The notes under the pieces were generated by a model that was not told the DNA's origin, did no database searches, and was given only the letters and a program-made list of their open reading frames with translations. Of a stretch of 64,000 bases of DNA, positions 36,871-47,338 are shown piece after piece. The position numbers and the translations under genes were made by a program. The stretch is from NCBI RefSeq assembly GCF_000194945.1, contig NZ_GL878507.1, forward strand, positions 1,193,963-1,257,962, written 5' to 3'. Each line of letters opens with the position of its first letter. Position 1 is the stretch's first letter. Source of the stretch: Streptococcus sanguinis SK1 = NCTC 7863. Lineage in GTDB: Bacteria > Bacillota > Bacilli > Lactobacillales > Streptococcaceae.

Positions 36871-37833
36871 ATGACAAAGAAAATCTTGGTCCTGCATACA
36901 GGAGGAACCATTTCCATGCAGGCTGACGGCTCTGGGGCTGTCGTTACCAATGCTGATAACCCTATGAACCATGTGACCGTTCCGCTTGAGGGGATAGAGA
37001 CGGAAGTCATTGACTTTTTTAATATTCCCAGTCCTCATATCACGCCCCAGCACATGCTCAAGCTCTACCAGAAAATCAAAGCCAGTGCTGACCAATTTGA
37101 CGGAGTGGTCATTACTCATGGGACAGATACTTTAGAAGAGACAGCTTACTTTCTAGATACTATGCAGCTGCCGAAGATTCCGGTCGTTCTGACCGGAGCT
37201 ATGCGCAGTTCCAATGAGCTGGGGAGTGACGGAGTCTATAACTACCTGACAGCCCTACGGGTGGCTAGCGATGAAAAAGCTAGTGATAAAGGCGTACTTG
37301 TCGTTATGAATGACGAGGCACATGCTGCCAAGTATGTAACCAAAACCCACACGACCAATGTCAGCACCTTCCAGACGCCGACTCACGGACCGCTTGGCTT
37401 GATTATGAAGCAGGAAATTCTCTATTTTAAGACAGCGGAGCCTCGGGTCCGCTTTGACTTAAACAGCATCTCTGGTCTGGTGCCCATCATTTCAGCTTAT
37501 GCTGGTATGAAGACAGAGCTTCTGGACATGCTGGATTTAGACAAGATAGACGGCCTCATCATAGAGGCATTCGGTGCTGGCAACCTCCCCAAGGAAGTAG
37601 CTGACAAACTGGCTTATATGATAGCTGACGGCTTGCCAGTTGCTCTGGTCTCTCGCTGCTTCAACGGAATTGCTGAGCCTGTCTATGCTTATGAAGGTGG
37701 CGGCGTTCAGCTACACCAGGCTGGCATCTTCTTTGTCAAAGAGCTCAATGCTCAAAAAGCCAGAATCAAACTGCTCATCGCCCTGAATGCTGGACTCAAA
37801 GGTCAAGAACTACGAGATTATATGGAAGGCTGA
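36871..37833 (+). CDS. L-asparaginase (type I, cytoplasmic)
   Basis: 320 residues. Both catalytic threonines are visible: ILVLHTGGTISMQ near the N-terminus and VITHGTDTLEETAYFL at about residue 85. There is no signal peptide. It converts asparagine to aspartate and ammonia. An AAGGAG site precedes the ATG, and a strong terminator follows the stop. Confidence 0.95.
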   Translation: MTKKILVLHTGGTISMQADGSGAVVTNADNPMNHVTVPLEGIETEVIDFFNIPSPHITPQHMLKLYQKIKASADQFDGVVITHGTDTLEETAYFLDTMQLPKIPVVLTGAMRSSNELGSDGVYNYLTALRVASDEKASDKGVLVVMNDEAHAAKYVTKTHTTNVSTFQTPTHGPLGLIMKQEILYFKTAEPRVRFDLNSISGLVPIISAYAGMKTELLDMLDLDKIDGLIIEAFGAGNLPKEVADKLAYMIADGLPVALVSRCFNGIAEPVYAYEGGGVQLHQAGIFFVKELNAQKARIKLLIALNAGLKGQELRDYMEG

Positions 37834-37864
37834 GAAAAAAATCCCTATTTATTTTCTTTAAATC

Positions 37865-37895
37865 AAAAAGTGCTAAGGTTGCTTAGCACTTTTTT
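37865..37895. terminator. Terminator after asparaginase
   Basis: AAAAAGTGCTAAG-gttg-CTTAGCACTTTTTT, strong stem with T-run on the plus strand and A/T symmetry for both directions. Confidence 0.9.
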
Positions 37896-37989
37896 GACTC
37901 ATTCATATTCTAACACTGGGAAAACTTCATTGAATCGCTGGACTTAGAAGATAACCTCAAACAGAGACTCTAGAATTTCAAAAATATAA

Positions 37990-38067
37990 TCACTTACCAT
38001 AGGTCACCTTCATTTTCTGAGCTTGCTTAAATGTCTTCGGATAGTGGACTTTGATTGTAACTTTCAT
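37990..38067 (-). CDS. Putative 25-residue peptide
   Basis: ATG at 38067 with GAGG eight bases upstream encodes a basic peptide, MKVTIKVHYPKTFKQAQKMK followed by VTYGK. It has no leader or membrane segment. The amphipathic, lysine-rich composition and the ribosome site argue for more than chance, but no relative is known to me. It could equally be a gene remnant. Confidence 0.3.
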   Translation of the reverse strand: MKVTIKVHYPKTFKQAQKMKVTYGK

Positions 38068-38293
38068 AGCTTTTACCTCGCTTATCATTCATTCTTTAAG
38101 AGCAAAAACGAAACTCTTGGAGTGTTTAGCTTCAAGTTTGGTATCTAATCTTTTTGTTCTTACTTGGATATAAGGATACAGCCCTAAACTTAAGAATCTC
38201 TTATAGATTTCTTAGGGAAAGCTTATAGTCAAAGAAATCCGGCAGCAATCCCTATCTACTATTTGAAACGAACAAGTCTTTTCAATTAAATAC

Positions 38294-38321
38294 AAAAAAA
38301 CTTCACCGATTGGGTGAAGCT
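38294..38321 (-). terminator. Hairpin and T-run downstream of recG
   Basis: Minus strand AGCTTCACC-CAAT-CGGTGAAGTTTTTTT. It is 230 bases beyond the recG stop, so it may end recG readthrough or an unknown transcript. Confidence 0.7.
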
Positions 38322-38546
38322 TGTGATTGTTAGGAGATTTATGATGAAAAAATTCTAAATTATTCTTATTCTTTGAGTGGCTCATACCTCGCAAGTCTTC
38401 TAGTCTTCAAGCTTTGGTTACAGGATTTTAAGGGATGTTTACTTTGTCATTGGTCCTACCTCTTTCTTTGATTTGACAATAGTATAATCCCTCAAACTTA
38501 AAGCCTACTTATAAATAACTTGCAGGAAACTTAATCCAAAGAACTC

Positions 38547-40562
38547 TTAATCTAGGTAATCTCGCTTGTCCAAATGAAGAGCAATCAAGTGCCAACTAGG
38601 ATCTGTCCGCCAGTTCGGATCAGCTGTAATCTGGCTGGCAACCTTTCTGGCTTCTTCTAAAATCGGATAATCTTCCACGATGTCTGCCACTTGAAACTCA
38701 GGAATACCAGACTGCCGAGTGCCAAAGATTTCTCCAGAGCCTCGCATTTTCAGATCCTCCTCAGCCAGCAGGAAACCATCAGTCGTCTCAGTCATGATTT
38801 TCATGCGGCGCTTGCCTGACTCCGTCTTAGGATTGGCAACCAAGACCGCATAAGACTGCTTGCTGCCTCGGCCGACGCGGCCTCTTAGCTGATGAAGCTG
38901 GCTGAGTCCAAAGCGGTCCGCATCCATGATGACCATCACCGTAGCATTGGGGACGTTGACTCCGACCTCAATGACCGTGGTAGAGACCAGAATATCAGTC
39001 CGTCCTTCCTTGAAGTCCTGCATAATCGCCTCTTTTTCCTCGCTCTTCATCTTGCCATGAAGCAGAGCCACTTGGGCCTGCTGACCAAAATAGGCTGTCA
39101 GTTCTTCTTCTAGGGCAATGGCATTCTTAAGATCCAGCGCCTCAGATTCCTCAATCAAAGGAGAAATAAAATAGGCCTGAGCTCCCTTATGAAGCTCTTT
39201 TTTAAGCCAGTCGAGGACGACTCCCAGCTGCTCATGCTTGACCCAGCGGGTGATGATAGGCTTGCGTCCTGCCGGCATCTGGTCAATGATGGAGACATCC
39301 ATATCACCAAATGCTGTAATTGCAAGAGTTCTGGGAATAGGCGTCGCCGTCATCATGAGGACATCAGGATTGTCTCCCTTTTCCCGTAAAATCCGGCGTT
39401 GCTCCACCCCAAAGCGATGCTGCTCGTCAATAATGACCAAGCCCAATGCATGGTAACGGACTCCTTCCTGAATCAAGGCATGGGTTCCGACAATCATGTC
39501 CACCTGACCGTTTTCAATCGCTGCCAAGGTTTCCCGGCGCTCAGCTGCTTTCATCCCACCAGTTAGCAGGGCAAGCTTCAATTCTGGAAAAAGCTGAGCT
39601 AGGCTGTCAAAATGCTGCTCAGCCAAAATTTCTGTTGGAACCATCAGAGCTGACTGAAAGCCAGCTGTATAAACAGCATACATAGCCAAACCAGCGACTA
39701 CTGTCTTTCCGCTTCCTACATCGCCCTGCAGCAGACGATTCATGTGTCCAGGCGACCGCAAATCCTGCAAAATCTCTGTCAGACTGCGCTCCTGAGCTGA
39801 AGTCAGTTCAAAAGGTAAGCTCTGCTTTTTCTCGGCCACAGCATCCAACTGCCAATCAATTTTTAATCCATTGCTGACAGCCTTGGTTTCTCTCTTTAAG
39901 ACCTGCAGCTGCATTTGAAAATAAAAGAGTTCTTCAAATTTAACCCGCCGAAGAGCCTGCTTGTAGTCCGCCAAGTCCTTTGGAAAATGCATAGCCCGCA
40001 CAGCCTCAACTCTGCTCACTAGCTGGTAGCGTTCCAGCAGGGACTGGGGCAGATTTTCCTCTAAGAGCAAGTCCAATCCCTGGTCAAAGGCTGTCTTAAT
40101 CAGCTTGACCAGATTGGCCTGACTAATTCCCTGAGCCAGCCGATAGACAGGCTGCAAGTCGTCCTCTACCTGAGCCAGAAGTTTCATGCCAGTCAGACTA
40201 GCCTTGGCTTTGTCCCACTTGCCAAAGACGGCTATATTAGCTCCCACTTCAATCTTATCTGCCAAATAAGGCTGGTTAAAGAAATTAACTGCCAGAGCGA
40301 CTTCTCCCTGCTTGATGGTAAAGCGCAGGCGATTGCGTTTGTAGCCATAATACTGGACATTGGCCGGAGTCACGACCTGACCAGAAACAACTGCCTTTTC
40401 TCCATCCTCCAAGTCTAGGACATTCTTACTCTTAAAATCCTCATAACGAAAAGGAAAATAAAGCAGCAAATCCTGCAAGGTTTCTAGACCCAGCTTGGTA
40501 AATTTTTCTGCTGATTTCGGTCCCACACCAGGCAGAACCGTCAAAGGTTGGTGTAAATTCAT
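38547..40562 (-). CDS. recG: ATP-dependent DNA helicase RecG
   Basis: 671 residues: an N-terminal wedge/OB domain for branched DNA (residues 1-160), helicase motif I LLQGDVGSGKTVVAGLA, DEQH box IIDEQHRFGVEQR, motif III MMTATPIPRTL, motif VI QLRGRVGRGSKQSY and a C-terminal TRG region. It regresses stalled replication forks and unwinds Holliday-type junctions. It is followed upstream-to-downstream by alr and acpS, as in pneumococci. Confidence 0.97.
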   Translation of the reverse strand: MNLHQPLTVLPGVGPKSAEKFTKLGLETLQDLLLYFPFRYEDFKSKNVLDLEDGEKAVVSGQVVTPANVQYYGYKRNRLRFTIKQGEVALAVNFFNQPYLADKIEVGANIAVFGKWDKAKASLTGMKLLAQVEDDLQPVYRLAQGISQANLVKLIKTAFDQGLDLLLEENLPQSLLERYQLVSRVEAVRAMHFPKDLADYKQALRRVKFEELFYFQMQLQVLKRETKAVSNGLKIDWQLDAVAEKKQSLPFELTSAQERSLTEILQDLRSPGHMNRLLQGDVGSGKTVVAGLAMYAVYTAGFQSALMVPTEILAEQHFDSLAQLFPELKLALLTGGMKAAERRETLAAIENGQVDMIVGTHALIQEGVRYHALGLVIIDEQHRFGVEQRRILREKGDNPDVLMMTATPIPRTLAITAFGDMDVSIIDQMPAGRKPIITRWVKHEQLGVVLDWLKKELHKGAQAYFISPLIEESEALDLKNAIALEEELTAYFGQQAQVALLHGKMKSEEKEAIMQDFKEGRTDILVSTTVIEVGVNVPNATVMVIMDADRFGLSQLHQLRGRVGRGSKQSYAVLVANPKTESGKRRMKIMTETTDGFLLAEEDLKMRGSGEIFGTRQSGIPEFQVADIVEDYPILEEARKVASQITADPNWRTDPSWHLIALHLDKRDYLD

Positions 40563-40666
40563 AATTCCTCTTTCAGTTCTGATACTGCTGCGATGCTAAT
40601 ATCGCAGACAGGGGGCCAAGCTAGAACATTATCAAATACTCCAAGCGGTTCCCTGCATTAATCTTC

Positions 40667-41773
40667 TTAGTCTTTATAGACCCTCGGTACACGGTCGCTA
40701 ATTAAGCAAACCACCTCATAGTTAATGGTGCCACGTTTTTCTGCCACATCTGTCGCCGTAATGGTCTCCGCTCCGCTATTTCCAATCAACACAACCAACG
40801 TGCCAAGAGGATAAGCCTGAGGCAGACGCACTGTAATCTGGTCCATGGAAAGTCGGCCGACAATAGGGCAGCGCTGACCATCAATCAAGACATCAAAGCC
40901 CTGCATATCCCGTGTCCAACCATCCGCATAACCCAAAGGAATGGTACCAATCCACTCTTGAGACTGGCTAGTGTAGGTGGCTCCATAGCCAACATCTGCT
41001 CCAGCCTCAACTTCTTTGACATGCACCAATTCTGAGACCAGTGACAGAGCTGGCTTGAATTCGTAAGGAAGTTCTAAAACAGTTCCGCTAGGGTTGAGGC
41101 CATAAATGATGTCACCCAGCCGAACTGCATTTAGAACGGTCTCGCTGTGCCAGAGAGAGGTGGCGGAATTACTAGCGTGAACGAGAGGAGGCACACTGTC
41201 CAGCTCAGATAAGATTTGATGAAAACGAGCCAGCTGGGCTTCAAACTTATGGTGCTCCGCTTCATCTGCCGTTGCAAAGTGGGTAAAAATTCCCTCCGCG
41301 ACAGCCCCAGCAGCCTGCAAGCGATGGATTGCCTCCTGAGCTTCCTGACTATCTCGAAAACCAATTCGCCCCATACCAGAGTCAATCTTGATATGAAAAT
41401 TTAACCCAGTTAAATCTTCTTCAGCGTCTAAAGCTAGATCCAGCCATTCTAAACTGGCTACGGTCAGAGACACCTTTCCCTTTCTAGCTAGCGGAAGCGC
41501 AGCCAGATCTGATACTCCTAGCACCAGAATTTTTTTGCCAATGCCGGCTGAACGCAGCTCCAAAGCTTCATCGATATTAGACACACAAAAGCCATCTACA
41601 AGGGGCTCAATGTGCCTAGAAACCTCAATAGCTCCGTGGCCATAAGCATTTGCCTTGACGACAGCCCACTTCTCTGTCGTCTGAGGCAGATGGGCACTCA
41701 GTTGTCTAATATTAAAAGCAATGGCAGCTAAATCAATCACTGCCTTGCTAGGTCTATGCAGACTAGCTTTCAT
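40667..41773 (-). CDS. alr: Alanine racemase
   Basis: 368 residues. The PLP Lys is in [16 protein letters not shown], the catalytic Tyr in [12 protein letters not shown], and [10 protein letters not shown] is the C-terminal signature. It provides D-Ala for the cell wall. The second of two adjacent ATGs (41773) suits the GGAGG spacing better. The gene overlaps the end of acpS. Confidence 0.96.
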   Translation of the reverse strand: MKASLHRPSKAVIDLAAIAFNIRQLSAHLPQTTEKWAVVKANAYGHGAIEVSRHIEPLVDGFCVSNIDEALELRSAGIGKKILVLGVSDLAALPLARKGKVSLTVASLEWLDLALDAEEDLTGLNFHIKIDSGMGRIGFRDSQEAQEAIHRLQAAGAVAEGIFTHFATADEAEHHKFEAQLARFHQILSELDSVPPLVHASNSATSLWHSETVLNAVRLGDIIYGLNPSGTVLELPYEFKPALSLVSELVHVKEVEAGADVGYGATYTSQSQEWIGTIPLGYADGWTRDMQGFDVLIDGQRCPIVGRLSMDQITVRLPQAYPLGTLVVLIGNSGAETITATDVAEKRGTINYEVVCLISDRVPRVYKD

Positions 41774-42125
41774 CATCTTCCTCCAAAATAACGCTGGCTG
41801 TAACTAGGCCAGCAGCATGGCTGAGCGAAATCCAAACCTTGCCAGTAAAAGGTGACCGGCTGAAATAAGGAGCTCCCTGACGATCATTTAAAATCTCCAA
41901 GTCCTGAAACCTGAGCTTACCGATGCCGGTTCCCCAAGCTTTAGAAAAAGCCTCCTTGGCAGCCCAACGACCAGCCAGAAATTCGATTTTCCGCTTGCCG
42001 GATAATTCCTCAAAACGAGAAAGCTCCGCCTCTGTCAGCACCTTCTTTGCAAAGCGGGCATTTTTCAGATAGGCTCGCTCAATGGCAGCCAACTCTTCTA
42101 TATCAATTCCGTGTCCTTTTATCAT
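41763..42125 (-). CDS. acpS: Holo-[acyl-carrier-protein] synthase
   Basis: 120 residues. [20 protein letters not shown] has the Mg-binding Asp, and [21 protein letters not shown] is the signature helix. It transfers phosphopantetheine from CoA to ACP. Its 3' end overlaps the start of alr, a conserved streptococcal pairing. Confidence 0.95.
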   Translation of the reverse strand: MIKGHGIDIEELAAIERAYLKNARFAKKVLTEAELSRFEELSGKRKIEFLAGRWAAKEAFSKAWGTGIGKLRFQDLEILNDRQGAPYFSRSPFTGKVWISLSHAAGLVTASVILEEDDES

Positions 42126-42145
42126 ATCATTCTCTGGAAAGGCGA

Positions 42146-42174
42146 CAAAACTCAGCTGGGCCGCCAGCTGAGTT
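42146..42174 (-). terminator. Terminator of the DAHP synthase operon
   Basis: Minus strand ACTCAGCTGG-CGG-CCCAGCTGAGTTTTG: a 10-bp stem with a short T-run, between the second DAHP synthase and acpS. Confidence 0.7.
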
Positions 42175-42232
42175 CGTCTTCACCCGACAGTTAGTCCTCT
42201 TTACAGGTCAAGACTGTCCCTTTCAATTTTCC

Positions 42233-43264
42233 TTATTTATCTAAAGTGTTGTAAATTTCTTCAATAAGCTGAACTGTATTGTCCCAGCCTAGGCAAGGGT
42301 CAGTGATGGATTTACCAAAGACTTCCGGCTCATTTTGCCGGCCGTCTTCCAGATAAGACTCAATCATAAAACCACGAACCGCTCTCTTAATCTTTTCGTT
42401 CCAATCCCGATTCAGCAAGGTCTGACGCACAATCCTAATCTGTTCCAGATATTGTTTGCCGGAGTTATCGTGATTGGTATCGATGACGATGAAAGGATTC
42501 TCCAAGCCCATTTTTTCATAGTAGGAAATGGCATCCAGCATATTTTCATAGTAGAAATTTGGAATGTTCTTACCGTATTCATTGGTCGCCCCACGCAGAA
42601 TAACGTGAGCCAACGGATTCCCAGAGGTTTCTACTTCCTGACCGTGAAAAAGGAAAGTCTGCTTATTTTGTGCCGCATAGACAGCGTTAAACATAACCCC
42701 CAGATTGCCAGAAGTTGGATTTTTCATGCCGACTGGAGCGTCAATCCCAGACGCTACAAAGCGGTGCTCCTGGTCTTCAACTGAGCGGGCACCCACAGCA
42801 TGATAACTGACCAAGTCGTCTACCAGCACAAGATTAGACGGATAGAGCATCTCATCAGCCGTCGTCAGACCAGTCTCTGTAATGACACGATAGTGCAACT
42901 GACGAACTGCCTGCAAACCATTGATAAGACTAGGAGCTTTAGAAGTATCCGGCTGGTGAACCAAGCCCTTATAGCCATCCCCATTGGTCCGCGGCTTAGC
43001 AGTATAGACGCGCATGACGATAAAAATCTTATCTGCGACCTTCTTCTGCAGCTCTGACAAACGGCGGGCATACTCCAGCACAGCCTCTTCATTGTCTGAT
43101 GAGCAAGGACCAATCACCAAGAGAATACGCTCATCTTCCCCACTGAGAATCTCAGCTAGTTCTTGGTCTCGCTTGTTTTTATGAGTCAAGGCCTGACCAG
43201 TCAGTCTGGTTCTGGACTTAATCTGCTCAATGTCAATCTTCTGACCTTTTTCAATAAATGCCAT
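42233..43264 (-). CDS. aroG: DAHP synthase (class I), downstream copy
   Basis: 343 residues of the AroFGH type. Active-site motifs LLVIGPCSSDNEEAVLEYAR, MRVYTAKPRTNGDGYKGL and IDTNHDNSGKQYLEQ are intact. The enzyme condenses erythrose-4-phosphate with PEP, the first step of aromatic biosynthesis. It is the second of two tandem paralogues separated by one base, roughly 80% alike by eye. The N-terminal 25 residues, which bear feedback regulation in this class, differ most. Confidence 0.95.
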   Translation of the reverse strand: MAFIEKGQKIDIEQIKSRTRLTGQALTHKNKRDQELAEILSGEDERILLVIGPCSSDNEEAVLEYARRLSELQKKVADKIFIVMRVYTAKPRTNGDGYKGLVHQPDTSKAPSLINGLQAVRQLHYRVITETGLTTADEMLYPSNLVLVDDLVSYHAVGARSVEDQEHRFVASGIDAPVGMKNPTSGNLGVMFNAVYAAQNKQTFLFHGQEVETSGNPLAHVILRGATNEYGKNIPNFYYENMLDAISYYEKMGLENPFIVIDTNHDNSGKQYLEQIRIVRQTLLNRDWNEKIKRAVRGFMIESYLEDGRQNEPEVFGKSITDPCLGWDNTVQLIEEIYNTLDK

Positions 43265-43265
43265 A

Positions 43266-44297
43266 CTATTTTCCTAATGTATCATAAATTTCACGAACCA
43301 GCTGTTCTGTATTTGCCCAGCCCAGACAAGGGTCAGTAATGGACTTGCCAAAGACTTCTGGTTCGTCCTGACGGCCGTCTTCCAGATAAGACTCGATCAT
43401 AAAGCCCCGTACTGTAGCCTTAATCTTTTCATTCCAGTCCCGGTTAATCAGAGTCTGGCGAACGATACGAACCTGCTCCAGATACTGCTTACCAGAGTTA
43501 TCATGATTAGTGTCAATGATGATAAAGGGATTTTCTAAGCCCATTTTTTCGTACTGGGCAATAGTATCCAGCAGGTTATCATAATAGTAGTTGGGAATGT
43601 TCTTACCGTATTCATTCAGAGCACCACGCAAGATGGCATGCGCCAAAGGGTTGCCAGACGTTTCAACTTCCTTACCAGCGAATAGGAAACTCTGCTTGTT
43701 CTGAGCTGCATAGATGCCGTTAAACATGACATTGAGATTACCAGAAGTCGGATTTTTCAATCCAGTCGGAAGATCCGCTCCACTAGCTACAAATCGGTGC
43801 TGCTGGTCTTCGACCGAGCGAGCTCCTACAGCCATGTAAGAAATTAAATCATCTACCAGAGGCAGATTTTCTGGATAGAGCATCTCATCAGCTGTGGTCA
43901 TGCCTGTCTCGGAAATAACCCGATAGTGCAGATTGCGGACTGCCTTGATGCCGTTAATCAGACTTGGAGCGGCAGTCGCATTGGGCTGATGAATAAGCCC
44001 TTTATAGCCATCTCCGTTCGTCCGAGGCTTAGCAGTATAAACCCGCATGACCATGAAAATGCGGTCTTTTACTTCTTCTTGGAGAGCAGATAGACGCTTG
44101 GCATACTCTAGCACCGCTTCTTCGTTATCTGAAGAGCAGGGACCGATAACCAAGAGAATGCGGTCATCTTGACCACGCAGAATTGCTTCCAACTCTCGGT
44201 CACGCTTTTCCTTGCGAGCTAACATGTCGCCTTCTAGCTTAGCAAGTTGGCGAACTTCTGCCACATCAATGGGTTGACTAGTTGCTTTAAAGGTCAT
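43266..44297 (-). CDS. aroG: DAHP synthase (class I), upstream copy
   Basis: 343 residues with the same catalytic motifs as the neighbouring paralogue (VIGPCSSDNEEAVLEYAKRL, RVYTAKPRTNGDGYKGLIHQ, FIIIDTNHDNSGKQYLEQ). Differences concentrate in the N-terminus (MTFKATSQPIDVAEVRQLAK), so the two may respond to different aromatic amino acids. It lies 20 bases downstream of secA and is perhaps partly co-transcribed with it. Confidence 0.95.
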   Translation of the reverse strand: MTFKATSQPIDVAEVRQLAKLEGDMLARKEKRDRELEAILRGQDDRILLVIGPCSSDNEEAVLEYAKRLSALQEEVKDRIFMVMRVYTAKPRTNGDGYKGLIHQPNATAAPSLINGIKAVRNLHYRVISETGMTTADEMLYPENLPLVDDLISYMAVGARSVEDQQHRFVASGADLPTGLKNPTSGNLNVMFNGIYAAQNKQSFLFAGKEVETSGNPLAHAILRGALNEYGKNIPNYYYDNLLDTIAQYEKMGLENPFIIIDTNHDNSGKQYLEQVRIVRQTLINRDWNEKIKATVRGFMIESYLEDGRQDEPEVFGKSITDPCLGWANTEQLVREIYDTLGK

Positions 44298-44317
44298 CTA
44301 TTCTCCTTCTTTTATGT

Positions 44318-46837
44318 TTACTTTTTACGGCCGTGACAGTTCTTGAATTTCTTGCCAGAACCACATGGACAAGGGTCATTTCTCTTTACGTTAGACAGGT
44401 CTACATTCTCAGGCATATTTGGCGCCTTGGCAGAGATATTGCGGGTAGCTGTGGTATTGATAGCCCGATCTGTCCGAGGACGCTCTTGCTCATGAATCTG
44501 TGCTTTCATCATCAGACGAGTTACATCAAACTCAATAGAGCCAATCATGTCATTGAACATACGGAAGCTTTCTGCTTGGTATTCGACAACTGGATTGTTC
44601 TGAGCATAGCCACGCAGTCCAACAGCATTGCGCAGCTGGTCAAGGGCGTCGATATGGTCAGTCCACTTGCTGTCCACCACGCGCAGAATCAAGACCTTCT
44701 GGAATTCACGCACCGCTTCTTCATCTCGCAGCTTAGCAATCTGACTGTCGTAGACTTCCAATGCACGTTCAAACAGATAATCTTTGATTTCTTGGTCAGA
44801 CTTGCCTTCCAAATCGCTATCAGAAATAGAATCTTCTGAAACCAAGTTATACTTAGCAAAGTTTAAAATTGCTTCAATCTTATCATCCTGATCAGAGTGG
44901 CTGCTTCCATCAACGATGCGGTTGATCGTCCGTTTAATCATAGCATGGATTTCAGGACTGAGGTCACGGTCAGCAGTAATGACATCGTGGCGCTCAGCAT
45001 AAATAATTTCCCGCTGCTCACGCATCACGTCATCATACTGCAAGACTTGTTTCCGCGTATCGTAGTTATTTCCTTCGACACGCTTCTGAGCTGCCTCTAC
45101 CTGACGGGTCAGCATGCCAGACTTGATAACAGAATCTTCGTCACTAAGGTTCATCCGATCCAAGAGGGCTTTAATGCGCTCTGAGCCAAAGCGACGCATC
45201 AGCTCATCTTCCAGTGACAGGTAGAATTGTGACTCACCTGGATCACCCTGACGGCCTGAACGTCCGCGCAGCTGATTGTCAATCCGGCGGCTTTCATGGC
45301 GTTCTGTACCGATAACGCAGAGACCGCCCAATTCGCGAACACCTTCACCCAACTTGATGTCGGTTCCCCGTCCGGCCATATTGGTCGCAATAGTAACCGC
45401 TCCACGTTGGCCGGCGTTCATGATAATTTGCGCCTCTTTATAGTGGTTTTTCGCATTAAGAACTTCGTGAGGAACCCCAGCTTCTACCAATTTCTTAGAA
45501 ATATAATCACTGGTTTCAACCGCAACGGTACCAACCAGAACTGGCTGGCCTTTTTCATGACGCTCTTTAACATCCTGAACAACTGCCTTAAACTTAGAAT
45601 CAATACTTGGGTAGAGCAGGTCAGAATGGTCAATACGTGCTACCGGACGGTTAGTTGGAATTGGGATAACACGAATGTTGTATGTTTCGCGAAACTCTTC
45701 TTCCTCCGTCTTAGCTGTACCTGTCATGCCAGACAGCTTCTTATACATACGGAAGAGGTTCTGATAAGTAATAGAAGCAGAAGTCTTTGTTTCTTCCTGA
45801 ATCGGCACACCTTCTTTGGCTTCAATCGCTTGGTGGAGACCGTCAGAGTAGCGGCGGCCTTCCATTGTCCGACCAGTAAACTGATCGACAATCAGAATTT
45901 CCTGATCTTCACTGACCACATAGTCAATGTCAAGGAGCATGATGTAGTTAGCTCGCAGAGCATTGTCGATAAAGTGAGTCAGGGCAACATTTTCAATATC
46001 GTAGAGATTGTCCAGCTTGAAGTAGCTTTCTGCCTTGTCAATACCTGAATCAGACAGACCAATCGTCTTAGACTGAACATCGATGATGTAGTCGTCCTTA
46101 TCCAGAGATTTGACATAGTGGTCAGCCATATGATAAAGCTGGTTGGTATCTGAAGAAACCGGTCCTGAAACAATCAGTGGTGTCCGAGCTTCGTCAATCA
46201 GGATTGAGTCCACCTCATCGACCAAGGCATAGTTGAGTGGGCGCTGTACCATGTTTTCAGCGCGGACTACCATGTTATCACGTAGGTAGTCAAAGCCGAT
46301 CTCAGCATTGGTTGAATAGGTAATGTCGCAAGCATATGCTTCTTTCTTCTCAGATGGAGACTTAGCTGCCAGATTGATACCGACAGAAAGGCCAAGCCAA
46401 GAATAGAGTTCACCCATTTCAGTCGCATCACGCTCAGTCAGATATTCGTTGACTGTGACAACATGCACACCTTTTCCTGCAAGGGCATTTAGGTAAACTG
46501 GCATTGTCGCTGTCAAGGTTTTTCCTTCACCGGTACGCATCTCTGGAACGTCACCATGATGGAGAACGATCCCACCCATAACCTGTACCTTATAAGGGAA
46601 AAGACCTAACACACGCTTAGCTCCTTCACGGACAACCGCAAAAGCTTCAAATAAGAGCTGATCTAAACTTTCACCATCAGCATAGCGTTTCTTGAATTCT
46701 TCTGTTTTTGCCTGAAGTTCTTCATCAGACAAGGCCGCCATTTCGTCTTCATAAGCCAAGACTTTGTCAGCCATTTTTTCTAATTTTCTTAATTCACCTT
46801 TATCATTTTCAATGATAGTCTTTAAAATATTCGCCAT
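44318..46837 (-). CDS. secA: Preprotein translocase ATPase SecA
   Basis: 839 residues. Walker [21 protein letters not shown], Walker [25 protein letters not shown], the helicase motif [19 protein letters not shown], and the C-terminal zinc finger [17 protein letters not shown] are all present, so this is the full-length housekeeping SecA1. It drives export of unfolded proteins through SecYEG. A good promoter lies at 46888-46916. Confidence 0.98.
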   Translation of the reverse strand: MANILKTIIENDKGELRKLEKMADKVLAYEDEMAALSDEELQAKTEEFKKRYADGESLDQLLFEAFAVVREGAKRVLGLFPYKVQVMGGIVLHHGDVPEMRTGEGKTLTATMPVYLNALAGKGVHVVTVNEYLTERDATEMGELYSWLGLSVGINLAAKSPSEKKEAYACDITYSTNAEIGFDYLRDNMVVRAENMVQRPLNYALVDEVDSILIDEARTPLIVSGPVSSDTNQLYHMADHYVKSLDKDDYIIDVQSKTIGLSDSGIDKAESYFKLDNLYDIENVALTHFIDNALRANYIMLLDIDYVVSEDQEILIVDQFTGRTMEGRRYSDGLHQAIEAKEGVPIQEETKTSASITYQNLFRMYKKLSGMTGTAKTEEEEFRETYNIRVIPIPTNRPVARIDHSDLLYPSIDSKFKAVVQDVKERHEKGQPVLVGTVAVETSDYISKKLVEAGVPHEVLNAKNHYKEAQIIMNAGQRGAVTIATNMAGRGTDIKLGEGVRELGGLCVIGTERHESRRIDNQLRGRSGRQGDPGESQFYLSLEDELMRRFGSERIKALLDRMNLSDEDSVIKSGMLTRQVEAAQKRVEGNNYDTRKQVLQYDDVMREQREIIYAERHDVITADRDLSPEIHAMIKRTINRIVDGSSHSDQDDKIEAILNFAKYNLVSEDSISDSDLEGKSDQEIKDYLFERALEVYDSQIAKLRDEEAVREFQKVLILRVVDSKWTDHIDALDQLRNAVGLRGYAQNNPVVEYQAESFRMFNDMIGSIEFDVTRLMMKAQIHEQERPRTDRAINTTATRNISAKAPNMPENVDLSNVKRNDPCPCGSGKKFKNCHGRKK

Positions 46838-46887
46838 TTTTTTCCTTACTATATAATAATCTTTCTGATTTTTAGAATGTTCTTTTC

Positions 46888-46916
46888 ATTATAGCATGTT
46901 TTCCTATATCTTTCAA
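46888..46916 (-). promoter_or_regulatory. secA promoter
   Basis: Minus strand TTGAAA, 17 bases, TATAAT with TGC upstream (extended -10). Confidence 0.7.
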
Positions 46917-47199
46917 GAATGAAAAAAGCAAAAAAGCTTCATTAGACTGTGCTTACAGAACTGGAATATAACAGGAGATTAGAGGATAATTTGTGCATGA
47001 TAAACTATGTGCTTTTCAATCTATATTTTCCCCTCTCAGTTTTGAGCAAACTTCAACACCTTAATTGTATCGCATTTGGATTTTTTAGGAGAATCTTCAA
47101 TTTGCACCTGCATGGCGTGATTTATTGGCTAGAGTCTTATGGAACTAGACGGGCTGAAAGTTATATAAACGAAAACCAGCACCTAAAGTGTACCGACTC

Positions 47200-47237
47200 T
47201 AAAAAGCTAGATTTTTGTGTCTAACTTTTGTAGTGCA
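47200..47237 (-). mobile_element. IS-end fragment
   Basis: Minus strand TGCACTACAAAAGTTAGACA followed by CAAAAATCTAGCTTTTT resembles the left-end hairpin of the IS3-type remnant at 21428. No transposase codons follow. Confidence 0.5.
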
Positions 47238-47283
47238 GTACAGAGGCACTGGTTTTTATATGGGGATACCATCCGTATTTCAC

Positions 47284-47300
47284 TTCCCCTTAGTGGGGAA
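47284..47300. repeat. Small perfect hairpin TTCCCC/GGGGAA
   Basis: A 6-bp GC-rich stem with a 5-base loop, 38 bases after the eutQ stop. It lacks a T-run in the eutQ direction, so a terminator role is uncertain. Confidence 0.45.
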
Positions 47301-47338
47301 TCAAACTATTGAATCCAATTGTTCAAACCTCCAACAAA

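Larger units (their letters stand above)
37834..38546. other. 713-base gene-poor gap between asparaginase and recG
   Basis: It contains two terminator hairpins (37865-37895 and 38294-38321), a 25-codon minus-strand frame with a good ribosome site (37990-38067), and an imperfect hairpin CCTAAacttAAGAATCT... near 38185-38220. Base composition is AT-rich and no intact gene is visible. It may be the residue of lost small genes. Confidence 0.55.
46838..47338. other. 501-base gap between secA and the eut cluster, with repeat debris
   Basis: It holds the secA promoter, a 25-codon frame opening MQVQIEDSPKKSKCDTIKVL on the minus strand (47036-47113), an IS-end-like sequence at 47200-47237, and two hairpins (AAAACCAG...CTGGTTTT around it and TTCCCC/GGGGAA at 47284-47300). 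It looks like an intergenic site where mobile and repeat sequences have accumulated at the boundary of the eut cluster. Confidence 0.55.
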
